Part shown: piece after piece, positions 1 through 6,437 of the stretch
How positions within the stretch are numbered: the stretch's first letter is position 1
Layout of the letters: every line of letters starts with the position of its first letter
Notes under the pieces: generated by a model
Database searches by the model: none
What the model was told of the DNA's origin: nothing
The model's input: the letters and a program-made list of their open reading frames with translations, nothing else
Made by a program: the position numbers and the translations under genes
Origin: Campylobacter concisus
GTDB lineage: Bacteria; Campylobacterota; Campylobacteria; Campylobacterales; Campylobacteraceae
Assembly (NCBI GenBank): GCA_018375265.1
Contig: JAHADO010000023.1
Span: forward strand, 1 to 11,216
Direction: 5' to 3'
Length of the DNA stretch: 11,216 nt

Positions 1-1
1 A

Positions 2-400
2 AACTCATTTAAACTCTCTAGATATTTAAAATTTAAAGCAAAAAAACGGGGCAAAATTTGCCTCTCTCACAAAGAAAATATCGCTGTTTTGGCTATCTCA
101 AAAGAAAAAGTTGGTGTAGATGTAGAGTGGCTAAAGGAGCGAAATTTTGACGGTGTGATCAAATTTTGCTTTAACAAAAAAGAGAGCGAAATTTACGAAA
201 ACTCCAAAGACAAAATGCAAAAATTTTATGAAATTTATACCGCAAAAGAGGCTGTGATAAAAGCCAAAAATTTAGCCTTTAGTGATCTTGCTAGCGCTAA
301 ATTTGACGAGATGGAGAGAAGATACTTGATTATTAATAATCTATTTATCATTTGCCTTGCATTTAAGCATAGCAAAGATATAATTGTTAAATTTTTATGA
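2..400 (+). CDS. Sfp-type 4'-phosphopantetheinyl transferase, 5'-truncated by the window edge
   Basis: It transfers the phosphopantetheine arm of CoA to the conserved serine of carrier proteins, converting the two ACPs encoded at 6178-6683 from apo to holo form in the cytoplasm. The frame is open back to nt 2, so the true start lies outside the window; the TTG at 89 is internal. Family motifs are clear: a C-L-S-H-K stretch (nt 59-73, the 'SLSH' substrate/CoA motif), G-V-D-V-E (nt 113-127, with Mg2+-binding Asp and Glu), and F-Y-E-I-Y-T-A-K-E-A (about nt 220-252, the 'W-x-x-K-E-A' motif with catalytic Glu and Lys). The visible 132 residues cover most of a short (about 200 aa) Sfp/AcpT-like enzyme. 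It sits 25 nt upstream of the lipoprotein gene with no terminator between, so it looks co-transcribed and dedicated to this pathway. The family call is secure; the dedication is inferred from position. Confidence 0.9.
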   Translation, partial: NSFKLSRYLKFKAKKRGKICLSHKENIAVLAISKEKVGVDVEWLKERNFDGVIKFCFNKKESEIYENSKDKMQKFYEIYTAKEAVIKAKNLAFSDLASAKFDEMERRYLIINNLFIICLAFKHSKDIIVKFL

Positions 401-415
401 TTTTAGAACACTAAA

Positions 416-419
416 AAGG
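416..419 (+). promoter_or_regulatory. Ribosome binding site for the GTG-started lipoprotein gene
   Basis: AAGG six bases before GTG 426, in the 25-nt gap after the PPTase stop. The gap holds no recognisable -10 box or hairpin, so this is a ribosome-loading site inside a transcript rather than a new promoter. It supports GTG 426 over the in-frame ATG at 447, which would remove the basic n-region of the signal peptide. Confidence 0.55.
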
Positions 420-425
420 TAAAAA

Positions 426-803
426 GTGCTTGTAAAAAAGATAGCTATGATCCTTGCAGTAACGCTTCTAGCTCTTGGCTGTGCTAAGAAATTTGATGCG
501 CCAAAGCTGACGGATTTTAGCTTAAAGGCATTTAAGGTCAGTTCGTCAAAAGGGCCGCTAATGCTCTATGTGCAAAATAGCGAAAATGAGTATAAATTTA
601 GCCTAGTAAACGCACTTGGAGCACCAGAAGCTAGGCGAGTTTTAAAGGACGGCATGTTTGCAAATTTAGGCTTTTTGCCGCCAAATAGCGCCTACAACGA
701 GCTTTTTATCAAGGTGCTTGAGATGATAAAAGATGAAAAAAATGAGCAAAAATTTATGATAGATGATCAAATTTATGAGGTAAAAAGCGTTGATCTACGT
801 TAG
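426..803 (+). CDS. Small lipoprotein (possibly DUF3261; ApeN-like)
   Basis: A 125-residue predicted lipoprotein. It has a type II signal peptide with a K-K n-region (residues 4-5), a hydrophobic core (6-17) and a lipobox ending A-L-G-C, with lipidated Cys19 followed by A-K-K rather than Asp, which suggests outer-membrane targeting. The mature part is about 107 residues with no enzymatic motif. Its overall pattern, with a G-F-L-P-P segment at about 81-85 and a C-terminal I-Y-E-V-K-S-V strand, resembles the DUF3261 lipoproteins found in aryl-polyene clusters. That resemblance is judged by eye and moderate. It starts with GTG and its 3' end overlaps the next ketosynthase by 14 nt, implying translational coupling. 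A likely role is in moving or docking the lipid-linked polyene in the outer membrane; this is inferred from location only. Confidence 0.75.
   Translation: MLVKKIAMILAVTLLALGCAKKFDAPKLTDFSLKAFKVSSSKGPLMLYVQNSENEYKFSLVNALGAPEARRVLKDGMFANLGFLPPNSAYNELFIKVLEMIKDEKNEQKFMIDDQIYEVKSVDLR
777..780 (+). promoter_or_regulatory. Ribosome binding site supporting the TTG start of the first ketosynthase
   Basis: GAGG ends nine bases before TTG 790, inside the 3' end of the lipoprotein gene. The encoded protein begins I-Y-V-S-K-P-A-I-I-S-A-A-G, matching where ketosynthase domains begin, so TTG 790 is the best start. No ATG lies nearby in frame. Confidence 0.55.
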
Positions 804-1956
804 CAAGCCAGCCATTATCAGTGCCGCAGGCAGTAGTAGTGATGAGAATTTAAGCTCGCTTTTAAGTGGCAAGAGATTTTTAAGTAAAAGCTGCGAATTT
901 CACCCACAAAATGAGTTTTTGGTGGGTAAATTTAACGGCACTTTGCCTAGCTTTTCAGGCAAAACTAAAGAGCACTTCAAAACTCGCACCAACGCCTTGC
1001 TTTTAAACACGATGCTTGAGATTGATAAGGAGATAAAAAGAGCGATCAAAAAATATGGCAAAAGCCGTGTGGGAGTAGTTCTTGGCACTACTACAAGTGG
1101 CGTTGAGGAGAATTTCGAGCCATTTAAAGGCTATATCGCGACTGGATTTTTTGATAAAAGCAGGTTTGGCATAAACAGAAACTGCCTTGCAAACGTGGCT
1201 GAGTTTGTGAGCGACTTTTACGAGCTTAGCGGTCCAAGCTACTGCGTATCGACTGCGTGTACATCGGGCGTCAAGGCGGTCATAGAGGCAAAAAGGCTCA
1301 TTGAAAGTGAGCTTTGTGACGCGGTCATTTGTGGCGGAGTAGACAGCTTAAATACGCTTACGATAAATGGCTTTAACTCGCTTAGCATCCTAAGTAGCGC
1401 CCCAAGTCAGGCCTTTTCTAAAAATAGAGAGGGGATAAATATCGGCGAGGGAGCTGGGCTATTTTTGCTAAGCCGCGATGAAATTTCAAACGTCGTAGTC
1501 GCTAGCTCTGCCTCAAACTGCGACGCTTTTCACATGACGCAGCCTGATTTTAGCGCTAAAATGGCTGTAAAGTGCATAGAGGGCGCGCTAAAAAGAGCTG
1601 GCATGTGTGGCGTGGACTATGTAAATTTGCATGGCACCGGCACGCAGGCAAACGACAAAATGGAGGCAAAAGCTGTAAATTTAACGCTTGGCGCCACCTT
1701 TGCAAGCACGCTAAAACCGCAGATCGGTCACACTCTTGGGGCTGCTGGAGCTATTGAGAGCGCTATTTGCGCCATGCTTTGCATGGAGGAAAATAGCACA
1801 TTGCCGCCACACGTCTATGACGGCGAGTATGATGAGAGCTTGGAGGCTATAAATTTAGTAAAAAGTGGCACGAAATTTGACGTAAAAACAGCGATGTCAC
1901 TATCTTTTGCCTTTGGCGGAGATAACGCCGCGATAATATTTAAAAGAGTGAGATGA
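790..1956 (+). CDS. apeO: Beta-ketoacyl-ACP synthase, aryl-polyene type (ApeO-like KS)
   Basis: A condensing enzyme (thiolase fold, FabF/FabB superfamily, 388 aa). It would catalyse decarboxylative Claisen condensation of malonyl-ACP with the growing chain in the cytoplasm. The full Cys-His-His triad is present: Cys157 in S-T-A-C-T-S-G, His281 in N-L-H-G-T-G-T, and His314 in Q-I-G-H-T-L-G-A-A-G, with the supporting Lys309. The C-terminal F-A-F-G-G-D-N motif is also intact. As I recall, ApeO pairs with the short ketosynthase-like ApeC to form the chain-elongating KS-CLF heterodimer in the characterised system; the ApeC-like partner here is at 4790. The TTG start overlaps the lipoprotein gene by 14 nt, and the stop overlaps the dehydratase start as ATGA. 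The KS call is certain. The ApeO rather than ApeR assignment rests on position next to the lipoprotein and on the shorter length. Confidence 0.93.
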   Translation: MIYVSKPAIISAAGSSSDENLSSLLSGKRFLSKSCEFHPQNEFLVGKFNGTLPSFSGKTKEHFKTRTNALLLNTMLEIDKEIKRAIKKYGKSRVGVVLGTTTSGVEENFEPFKGYIATGFFDKSRFGINRNCLANVAEFVSDFYELSGPSYCVSTACTSGVKAVIEAKRLIESELCDAVICGGVDSLNTLTINGFNSLSILSSAPSQAFSKNREGINIGEGAGLFLLSRDEISNVVVASSASNCDAFHMTQPDFSAKMAVKCIEGALKRAGMCGVDYVNLHGTGTQANDKMEAKAVNLTLGATFASTLKPQIGHTLGAAGAIESAICAMLCMEENSTLPPHVYDGEYDESLEAINLVKSGTKFDVKTAMSLSFAFGGDNAAIIFKRVR

Positions 1957-2396
1957 TGATAAGTGATTATTTGCCGCACAGCAGCGCCATAACCCTGATC
2001 GATGAAATTTTGGAATTTATCCCTGGCGAGAGCATAAAAGTAAGAAGCGTGATAAATGAGCAAAACCCATTTTTAGAAGATGGTAAATTTATGACGCAAA
2101 AGGCGATAGAGATGATGGCTCAAAGTCTTGGCATTTACGACTCAAAAATGCGTGAGCTGCGCGGCGAGAAGGCGATATTTGGCTTTTTACTTGGTAGTAG
2201 AAAATTTGAAATTTTTAGGCCATATTTTAATGTGGGCGATGAGATAGTGATCGTCTCAAAGTGCTCCATTCAAGATGAGAGTGGATTTGGCGTTTATGAC
2301 AGCGAGCTTTTTGTAAATGGCGAGCTTGGCGCAAGGGCGGTTTTAAACGTGATGAGCCCTGATGAAGAATTTGTAAAAAAGGCACTTAGTGAGTAA
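1953..2396 (+). CDS. apeP: Hotdog-fold 3-hydroxyacyl-ACP dehydratase-like protein (ApeP-like)
   Basis: A 147-residue hotdog protein of the FabA/FabZ-related group found in APE clusters (COG4706-like). It would help dehydrate 3-hydroxyacyl-ACP to the trans-2-enoyl form each cycle. The N-terminal L-P-H-S motif (7-10) plus L-I-D-E-I-L matches the 'L-P-H-R...L-V-D-R-V' opening of FabZ. The segment A-I-E-M-M-A-Q (51-57) matches FabZ 'I-E-A-M-A-Q', placing Glu53 at the acidic catalytic position. The canonical catalytic His, expected 14 residues earlier in G-H-F-P, is absent; that region reads N-P-F-L-E-D-G. The protein is therefore probably active only as a heterocomplex with the ApeI-like domain at the end of the 7208 gene, which has the His. 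Its start overlaps the KS stop (ATGA); a second ATG follows immediately at 1956. Confidence 0.85.
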   Translation: MMISDYLPHSSAITLIDEILEFIPGESIKVRSVINEQNPFLEDGKFMTQKAIEMMAQSLGIYDSKMRELRGEKAIFGFLLGSRKFEIFRPYFNVGDEIVIVSKCSIQDESGFGVYDSELFVNGELGARAVLNVMSPDEEFVKKALSE

Positions 2397-3108
2397 GAGA
2401 GTATTGATAACTGGATCAAGTAGAGGCATAGGAGCTAGCATCGCTAGGCGCCTTGCTAATGAATACGAAGTGGTGCTTCACGCAAGAAGTAAGAGCGATG
2501 AGCTTTTAAAGATGGCTAGTGAGCTTGGGGCTAAATTTATGACATTTGACGTGGCTGACACTGCTGCGGCAAAAGAGGCCATAGAGGCCGACATAGAGGC
2601 AAATGGCGTCTATTACGGCGTTATTTTAAACGCTGGCATAACAAGGGATAATACCTTTGTGGGGCTAAGCGATGAAGAGTGGTTTGACGTGATAGATGTA
2701 AATTTAAATGGCTTTTACAACGTCCTAAGACCAGCGCTAATGCCTATGATAAGGGCTAGAAAGCCAGCTAGGATAGTGACGCTAAGCTCTGTTTCTGGGG
2801 TTATTGGCAACAGAGGTCAGGTGAATTACTCAGCTAGCAAAGCAGGCATCATAGGAGCTAGCAAAGCCCTTGCAGTCGAGCTTGCCAGCAGGGGCATAAC
2901 AGTAAACTGCGTGGCACCCGGACTTATAAAGACAGATATGAGCGAAGAAATTTTAAATAGCGATTTTTTAGATGAGGTGCTAAAGGCAATACCTGCAAAA
3001 AGAGCTGGCGAAGCAGATGAGGTGGCAGGACTTGTTAAATTTCTACTAAGTGGCGAGGCTAGCTACATCACAAGGCAGGTTATCGGCGTAAATGGAGGAC
3101 TTTGCTAA
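2389..3108 (+). CDS. apeQ: 3-oxoacyl-ACP reductase, SDR family (FabG/ApeQ-like KR)
   Basis: An NADPH-dependent ketoreductase (239 aa) that would reduce the beta-keto group after each condensation. It is a classical short-chain dehydrogenase: the T-G-S-S-R-G-I-G nucleotide motif spans 8-15, and an N-A-G motif sits at 81-83. The catalytic tetrad is Asn105, Ser134, Tyr147 and Lys151 (Y-S-A-S-K). C-terminal V-A-P-G-L-I-K-T-D-M and G-V-N-G-G match FabG closely. The GTG start at 2389 is preceded by AAAGG at 2378-2382 and overlaps the dehydratase gene by 8 nt. No enoyl reductase lies nearby, so the set KS + KR + DH would leave conjugated double bonds. Alone it could be read as a housekeeping FabG; its position between KS genes argues for a pathway-specific reductase. 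Confidence 0.93.
   Translation: MSKRVLITGSSRGIGASIARRLANEYEVVLHARSKSDELLKMASELGAKFMTFDVADTAAAKEAIEADIEANGVYYGVILNAGITRDNTFVGLSDEEWFDVIDVNLNGFYNVLRPALMPMIRARKPARIVTLSSVSGVIGNRGQVNYSASKAGIIGASKALAVELASRGITVNCVAPGLIKTDMSEEILNSDFLDEVLKAIPAKRAGEADEVAGLVKFLLSGEASYITRQVIGVNGGLC
3094..3099 (+). promoter_or_regulatory. Strong ribosome binding site fixing the start of the second ketosynthase
   Basis: GGAGGA lies eight bases before ATG 3108, inside the end of the ketoreductase gene. The alternative in-frame TTG at 3102 would be only two bases away, too close to be used. The ATG overlaps the upstream TAA stop by one base. Confidence 0.7.
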
Positions 3109-4361
3109 TGCGTGTATTTGTCACAGGTATCGGCGCAGTCAGTGCTTTTGGCAACAGCTGGGATGAGATGAGGGCTAAATTTCTTGCAGGCAAAAACGCC
3201 GTAAGATATATGAGCGAGTGGGAGGGCTATAAGGAGCTAAACACACGCCTTGCAGCACCTATCATAGACTACAAACACCCGCAGGAGTGGGACAGAAAAC
3301 AGCTAAGAAGCCTTGGTAAGGTCTCAACTTATAGCGTACACGCGGCTGGGCTTGCATTAAAAGACGCTGGTTTGCTAAATGGCGAAGGCTTGCAAGCTGC
3401 AAATTTAGATCCAAGCGTGCAAGATGGCAGGATGGGCGTGGCAAGTGGCTCAAGCACTGGCAGTACCGACTCTATCCTTGACATGGCAAAGCTAGTTTTG
3501 GACATGGATAGTGGCTTTAACGCAAATACCTACATAAAAATGATGCCTCACACCACAGCGGCAAATATCGCTTTATTTTACTCGCTAAAAGGGCGTATCA
3601 TCCCTACATCTTCGGCATGTACGAGCGGTTCGCACGCCATTGGCTACGCGTACGAGAGCATAAAAAATGGCAGCATAGATATGATGCTAGCTGGTGGGGC
3701 TGAGGAGCTTTGTGTGAGTGAGGCTTACGTCTTTGACAAGCTTTACGCGACTAGTGTGAAAAACAGCACGCCAAATTTGACACCAACGCCGTTTGAAAAA
3801 GATAGAGATGGCTTGGTGCTTGGCGAGGGAGCTGGATTTTTAGTGCTTGAAAGCGAAGAGAGCGCCTTAAAAAGAGGAGCTAAAATTTACGCTGAGGTCG
3901 TTGGCTTTGGTTCTACGTGTGACGGCACGCACATCACTAGACCACAAAGCGCTACGATGAAAGCGGCGATGAGCCTAGCACTCCGCGCGGCAAAACTAGA
4001 GCCAAAAAGCATAGGCTACGTAAATGCCCACGCGACCGCTACAAAACATGGCGATATAGCTGAAAGTATCGCTACAAACGAGCTTTTTGGAGAGGACATC
4101 GCCATTAGCTCGCTTAAAAGCTATCTAGGTCACACGCTTGGCGCTTGTGGCGGGCTAGAGGCAATCGCTAGCATAATGATGATGAGAGAAGAGCTATTTT
4201 TCCCAACTATAAATTTAAACGTAATTGATCCTGAGTGTGCAAAGCTAAACTACTTAAAGGAGCCAACGCCGATAAAGACGGACTTTGTGATGAGCAATAA
4301 CTTTGCATTTGGCGGTGTAAATACATCTTTGATATTTAAAAGAGTAGATAACAAATTTTAA
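3108..4361 (+). CDS. apeR: Beta-ketoacyl-ACP synthase II-like (ApeR-like KS)
   Basis: A second complete ketosynthase, 417 aa from ATG 3108. The catalytic triad is intact: Cys171 in S-A-C-T-S-G, His308 in N-A-H-A-T-A-T and His342 in Y-L-G-H-T-L-G, with Lys337. It begins directly with M-R-V-F-V-T-G-I-G-A, the usual first strand of FabF, and ends F-A-F-G-G-V-N-T-S. It has about 30 more residues than the KS at 790, including an N-terminal insertion rich in charged residues (about 34-70), so the two are diverged rather than a recent duplicate. As I recall, ApeR in the characterised pathway is a separate homodimeric KS, possibly for the first condensation on the aryl starter; that substrate role here is inference. 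It is followed after 12 nt by a small secreted-protein gene, one of the few gaps in the operon. Confidence 0.92.
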   Translation: MRVFVTGIGAVSAFGNSWDEMRAKFLAGKNAVRYMSEWEGYKELNTRLAAPIIDYKHPQEWDRKQLRSLGKVSTYSVHAAGLALKDAGLLNGEGLQAANLDPSVQDGRMGVASGSSTGSTDSILDMAKLVLDMDSGFNANTYIKMMPHTTAANIALFYSLKGRIIPTSSACTSGSHAIGYAYESIKNGSIDMMLAGGAEELCVSEAYVFDKLYATSVKNSTPNLTPTPFEKDRDGLVLGEGAGFLVLESEESALKRGAKIYAEVVGFGSTCDGTHITRPQSATMKAAMSLALRAAKLEPKSIGYVNAHATATKHGDIAESIATNELFGEDIAISSLKSYLGHTLGACGGLEAIASIMMMREELFFPTINLNVIDPECAKLNYLKEPTPIKTDFVMSNNFAFGGVNTSLIFKRVDNKF

Positions 4362-4373
4362 AAAGGATAGAAA

Positions 4374-4790
4374 ATGAAAAGATTAGTTTCATTAGTTGCC
4401 GTTTTGGCATTTGCCTCAAGCCTTAGCGCGAGAGATGACGTGAAGTACCACTCACTAGACTTCTTAAACGGCCCAAAGGCTAAAGAATTTTTGCTACCAA
4501 ACGTTAGCATCAGCTTTGGCACAGGTTACACTGGCAAGGTGATCGTAAGAGATCTAACGTCAAACAAAAAGACAAATGGCTTTAACAAAAGCGACGAAGA
4601 GGCATGCCAGATCGCACTTCTCTCTGCTCTAAAGTCATTTCAAGAAAGAGCGGTGAAAGAGGGTGGCACGAAGGTTGTAAATTTGACTGGATATTACAAA
4701 AAACAGCCATTTAACTCTAAAACTCAGTTTCAGTGCGGCAGCGGTTCTTTGATGTCTGGCGTCACACTAAGAGGCGACATCGCGAAATAA
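4374..4790 (+). CDS. Small secreted two-cysteine protein of the family misnamed 'excinuclease ABC subunit A'
   Basis: A 138-residue protein with a Sec signal peptide (M-K-R-L-V then a hydrophobic core, cleavage likely after S-L-S-A at residue 19). The mature protein has no UvrA feature: no Walker motif and no zinc finger. It matches my memory of a short proteobacterial periplasmic family carrying that wrong name. Shared features are R-D-D after the signal, the T-N-K-K-T-N-x-F-x-K-S-D-x-E-A-C block (residues 62-78), the L-S-A-L...Q-E-R-A-x-K-E-G-G stretch (83-98) and a late F-x-C-G-S-G segment. Cys78 and Cys121 could form a disulfide. The central 'A..A...A..E-G-G..V-V-N' pattern recalls RcsF/YbjQ-like folds, but this is weak. 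AGGA precedes ATG 4374 by six bases. The stop overlaps the next start by one base (TAATG), so it is coupled to the ApeC-like gene. Function is unknown; the location implies an envelope role tied to the pigment. Confidence 0.82.
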   Translation: MKRLVSLVAVLAFASSLSARDDVKYHSLDFLNGPKAKEFLLPNVSISFGTGYTGKVIVRDLTSNKKTNGFNKSDEEACQIALLSALKSFQERAVKEGGTKVVNLTGYYKKQPFNSKTQFQCGSGSLMSGVTLRGDIAK

Positions 4791-5458
4791 TGAAATTTCA
4801 AGTTGATTTTTATGACGCTATAGCCTATGGCGAGATCAGCGAGGATCTGGCTAGATATAAAAAAGAATTTGATCTAGCAAAGATCCCGCCGATGCAAAGA
4901 AGAAGGCTAAGTAGTGCCGCAAAGTGCGCTTTTAGCCTTCTTAGTAGTTTTGAGAGCATCGACATGCCAGTTATTTTTAGCTCTTATGAGGGCGAGATAA
5001 ATCGCTGTTTTGAGCTAGAAACCGCGCTTGCAAAGGCTGAGCCAGTATCGCCAACGTCGTTTTCACTCTCTGTGCATAACGCTATCTCGTCGCTTCTTAG
5101 CATCGAAGCTAAAAATCACAATGAAATTCTAGCCATCTCATCATTTAGCCCAGTCGAAGATGCGCTGCAAGCCGCGTTTTTAAGGCTAAATGACGGTTAT
5201 GAAAAGGTGCTCATCCTTGCCTATCATGAGTCGATATCGCAGAGCTATTTTGATGAAAAAAAGCCATCATTTATGCTAGCTCTTGTCGTCTCAAAGGCAA
5301 AAGATAAGAGAGTTTTAGCTCTAAAAAGAGTGGAAAAAGAAGAAGAAATTTCAGAAAATTTACTGCAAAGCTTCATCGTAAATTTTGACCCAAATTTGGC
5401 AAAAACATGGCAAAGTAGCAGTCATTTCGCGTCTTGGAATTTTAGCTATGAGCCTTAA
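4790..5458 (+). CDS. apeC: Half-length ketosynthase-like chain-length factor (ApeC-like)
   Basis: A 222-residue protein from the ATG in TAATG at 4790; an upstream TTG extension is unlikely because it lies within the previous gene. It resembles the N-terminal half of a ketosynthase (the 'Ketoacyl-synt_2' family). The signature is S-P-T-S-F-S-L-S-V-H-N-A at 87-98, followed by a helix and then A-I-S-S-F-S-P-V-E-D-A-L at 115-126. Where active KS have the catalytic Cys in 'A-C-x-S-G', this protein has Ser-Ser (117-118), and both catalytic His motifs are missing because the second half of the fold is absent. It should be catalytically silent and work as the chain-length partner of the ApeO-like KS. 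There is no frameshift sign: a clean stop is followed by a coupled gene, and the C-terminal W-N-F-x-Y-E-P looks like a genuine terminus. Confidence 0.83.
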   Translation: MKFQVDFYDAIAYGEISEDLARYKKEFDLAKIPPMQRRRLSSAAKCAFSLLSSFESIDMPVIFSSYEGEINRCFELETALAKAEPVSPTSFSLSVHNAISSLLSIEAKNHNEILAISSFSPVEDALQAAFLRLNDGYEKVLILAYHESISQSYFDEKKPSFMLALVVSKAKDKRVLALKRVEKEEEISENLLQSFIVNFDPNLAKTWQSSSHFASWNFSYEP

Positions 5459-6194
5459 AATTTTAAGAGCTGGATTTTTATTTTTCTTTTTTGCGGTTAT
5501 TTGCATAAGTGGCGATATGTTGCTAGTGCCAGTCGTGCTTCTTGGGCTAAATAAATTTAAATTTGTGCAAAATTTATGCCGAGATCTTGTTAGAGTTTCT
5601 TGGGGATTTTTTATAAAAGTTACTAAAATTTGTGGGTATCTTGACTATAAATTTGAGCTTACAAAGCTAAATGGCGGCTCAAATTTAGTCATCGCAAACC
5701 ACCCTTCACTGCTTGATGTGGTCTTTTTGGTCTCAAAATTTAAAAGGATAAACTGCATCGTAAAGGGCGAGCTTGGCAAAAATGTATTTTTATTTGCGGC
5801 TATTAGGGCGTGCAACTACATACCAAACACAAATAACGAGGAATTTTTACAAAAAAGCGTAGATGTTTTAAAAAGCGGCGAAAATCTGCTCATTTTCCCA
5901 GAGGGCACACGCACGAAAGAGGAGATCATCTTTCATAAAGCAGCCGCGTATATGGGCATAAAAGGCGCATCTAACGTGGTTTGTGTGGGTATAAATATGG
6001 CTCCAAGAAGCCTTAGAAAAAATGAGCCATGGTACAAAACGCCAGATAAAAAGATAAAGTACATCTTCAAAGAGCTAAATAAATTTGAAGTTAGTGAGTT
6101 TTTAAAAGATAGGCCAAGCCCTGTTAGGGCGAGGGCGCTACACGAAGAGATAAGTAAAATTTATAAGGAGGAATTTAGTGAAAGAACTAGTTAA
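5448..6194 (+). CDS. apeD: 1-acyl-glycerol-3-phosphate (lysophospholipid) acyltransferase-like, PlsC family (ApeD-like)
   Basis: A membrane-associated O-acyltransferase (248 aa from ATG 5448). An N-terminal hydrophobic segment (about 9-33) anchors it to the inner membrane. PlsC motif I is N-H-P-S-L-L-D with His85 and Asp90 (H-X4-D), and motif III is F-P-E-G-T-R (150-155). The following F-H-K-A-A-A-Y-M-G replaces the usual 'F-K-x-G-A' block. In this context it probably moves the finished or partial aryl-polyenoyl chain from ACP to a glycerol- or sugar-based acceptor rather than making ordinary phosphatidic acid; that substrate is inferred. ATG 5448 is preferred over TTG 5385, which would add 21 hydrophilic residues before the membrane segment and overlap ApeC by 74 nt instead of 11. 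No strong Shine-Dalgarno sequence precedes it, so translation is probably coupled to ApeC. Confidence 0.88.
   Translation: MSLKILRAGFLFFFFAVICISGDMLLVPVVLLGLNKFKFVQNLCRDLVRVSWGFFIKVTKICGYLDYKFELTKLNGGSNLVIANHPSLLDVVFLVSKFKRINCIVKGELGKNVFLFAAIRACNYIPNTNNEEFLQKSVDVLKSGENLLIFPEGTRTKEEIIFHKAAAYMGIKGASNVVCVGINMAPRSLRKNEPWYKTPDKKIKYIFKELNKFEVSEFLKDRPSPVRARALHEEISKIYKEEFSERTS
6165..6172 (+). promoter_or_regulatory. Near-consensus ribosome binding site before the first ACP
   Basis: AAGGAGGA ends five bases before GTG 6178, within the 3' end of the acyltransferase gene. It is the closest to consensus seen in the window, which fits a carrier protein needed in excess over the enzymes, and it supports the GTG start. 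Confidence 0.7.
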
Positions 6195-6435
6195 TGAGAT
6201 AAAAGAGCTGATCATTACAAGCTTAAATTTAGAGGATATGAAGCCAAGCGATATCGACGAGAACGCGCCACTTTTTAGTGAGGGGCTAGGCCTTGACAGC
6301 GTCGATGCACTAGAGCTTGGGCTAGCTGTGCAGAAAAAATATGGGCTCGTGCTTGACTCAAAGACAGCAAATTTAAAAGAGATATTTTTTAGCGTATCTT
6401 CTCTTGCAAAATACATTTATGAAAATAGGAAATAA
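6178..6435 (+). CDS. apeE: Acyl carrier protein 1 (ApeE-like)
   Basis: An 85-residue acidic four-helix carrier protein. The phosphopantetheine site is Ser41 in G-L-D-S-V-D-A-L-E-L. An upstream P-L-F-S-E-G-L-G-L-D loop matches the classical ACP loop between helices I and II. It starts with GTG behind a strong AAGGAGGA and overlaps the acyltransferase by 17 nt. Compared with the second ACP two bases downstream, helix II reads A-L-E-L-G-L-A-V-Q-K rather than A-I-D-M-I-D-Y-I-K, so the two present different surfaces. Two ACPs are characteristic of APE clusters. One is thought to carry the starter and the other the elongating chain, but which does which cannot be read from the sequence. The PPTase at the left edge is its likely activator. 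Confidence 0.92.
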   Translation: MKELVNEIKELIITSLNLEDMKPSDIDENAPLFSEGLGLDSVDALELGLAVQKKYGLVLDSKTANLKEIFFSVSSLAKYIYENRK

Positions 6436-6437
6436 CG

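Noticed and set aside
401..425. Possible promoter or terminator between the PPTase and the lipoprotein
   Set aside because: The gap is only 25 nt and AT-rich, with a ribosome site and no hairpin or convincing -35/-10 pair.
900..1088. Minus-strand open frame inside the first ketosynthase
   Set aside because: It is antisense to a clear KS, has no ribosome site and no recognisable motif. It arises from codon bias.
1572..1757. Plus-strand overlapping frame within the first KS
   Set aside because: Rich in Trp, His, Lys and Cys, with no domain features. It is an out-of-frame reading of the KS active-site region.
1815..2063. Minus-strand open frame across the KS/dehydratase junction
   Set aside because: It opposes two well-supported coupled genes, and its composition is that of a reverse-complement shadow.
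4733..4789. N-terminal extension of the ApeC-like protein from TTG 4733
   Set aside because: The extra 19 residues are Arg/His-rich and lie inside the secreted-protein gene; the TAATG start at 4790 fits coupling and the family N-terminus.
4790..5458. ApeC-like gene as a truncated ketosynthase pseudogene
   Set aside because: The downstream sequence does not continue a KS in any frame. Termini are clean, and a half-length KS-like protein is a normal APE component.
6138..6416. Serine/phenylalanine-rich minus-strand frame over the first ACP
   Set aside because: Exact antisense of the ACP gene. The Ser/Phe run reflects reverse reading of acidic and Lys codons.
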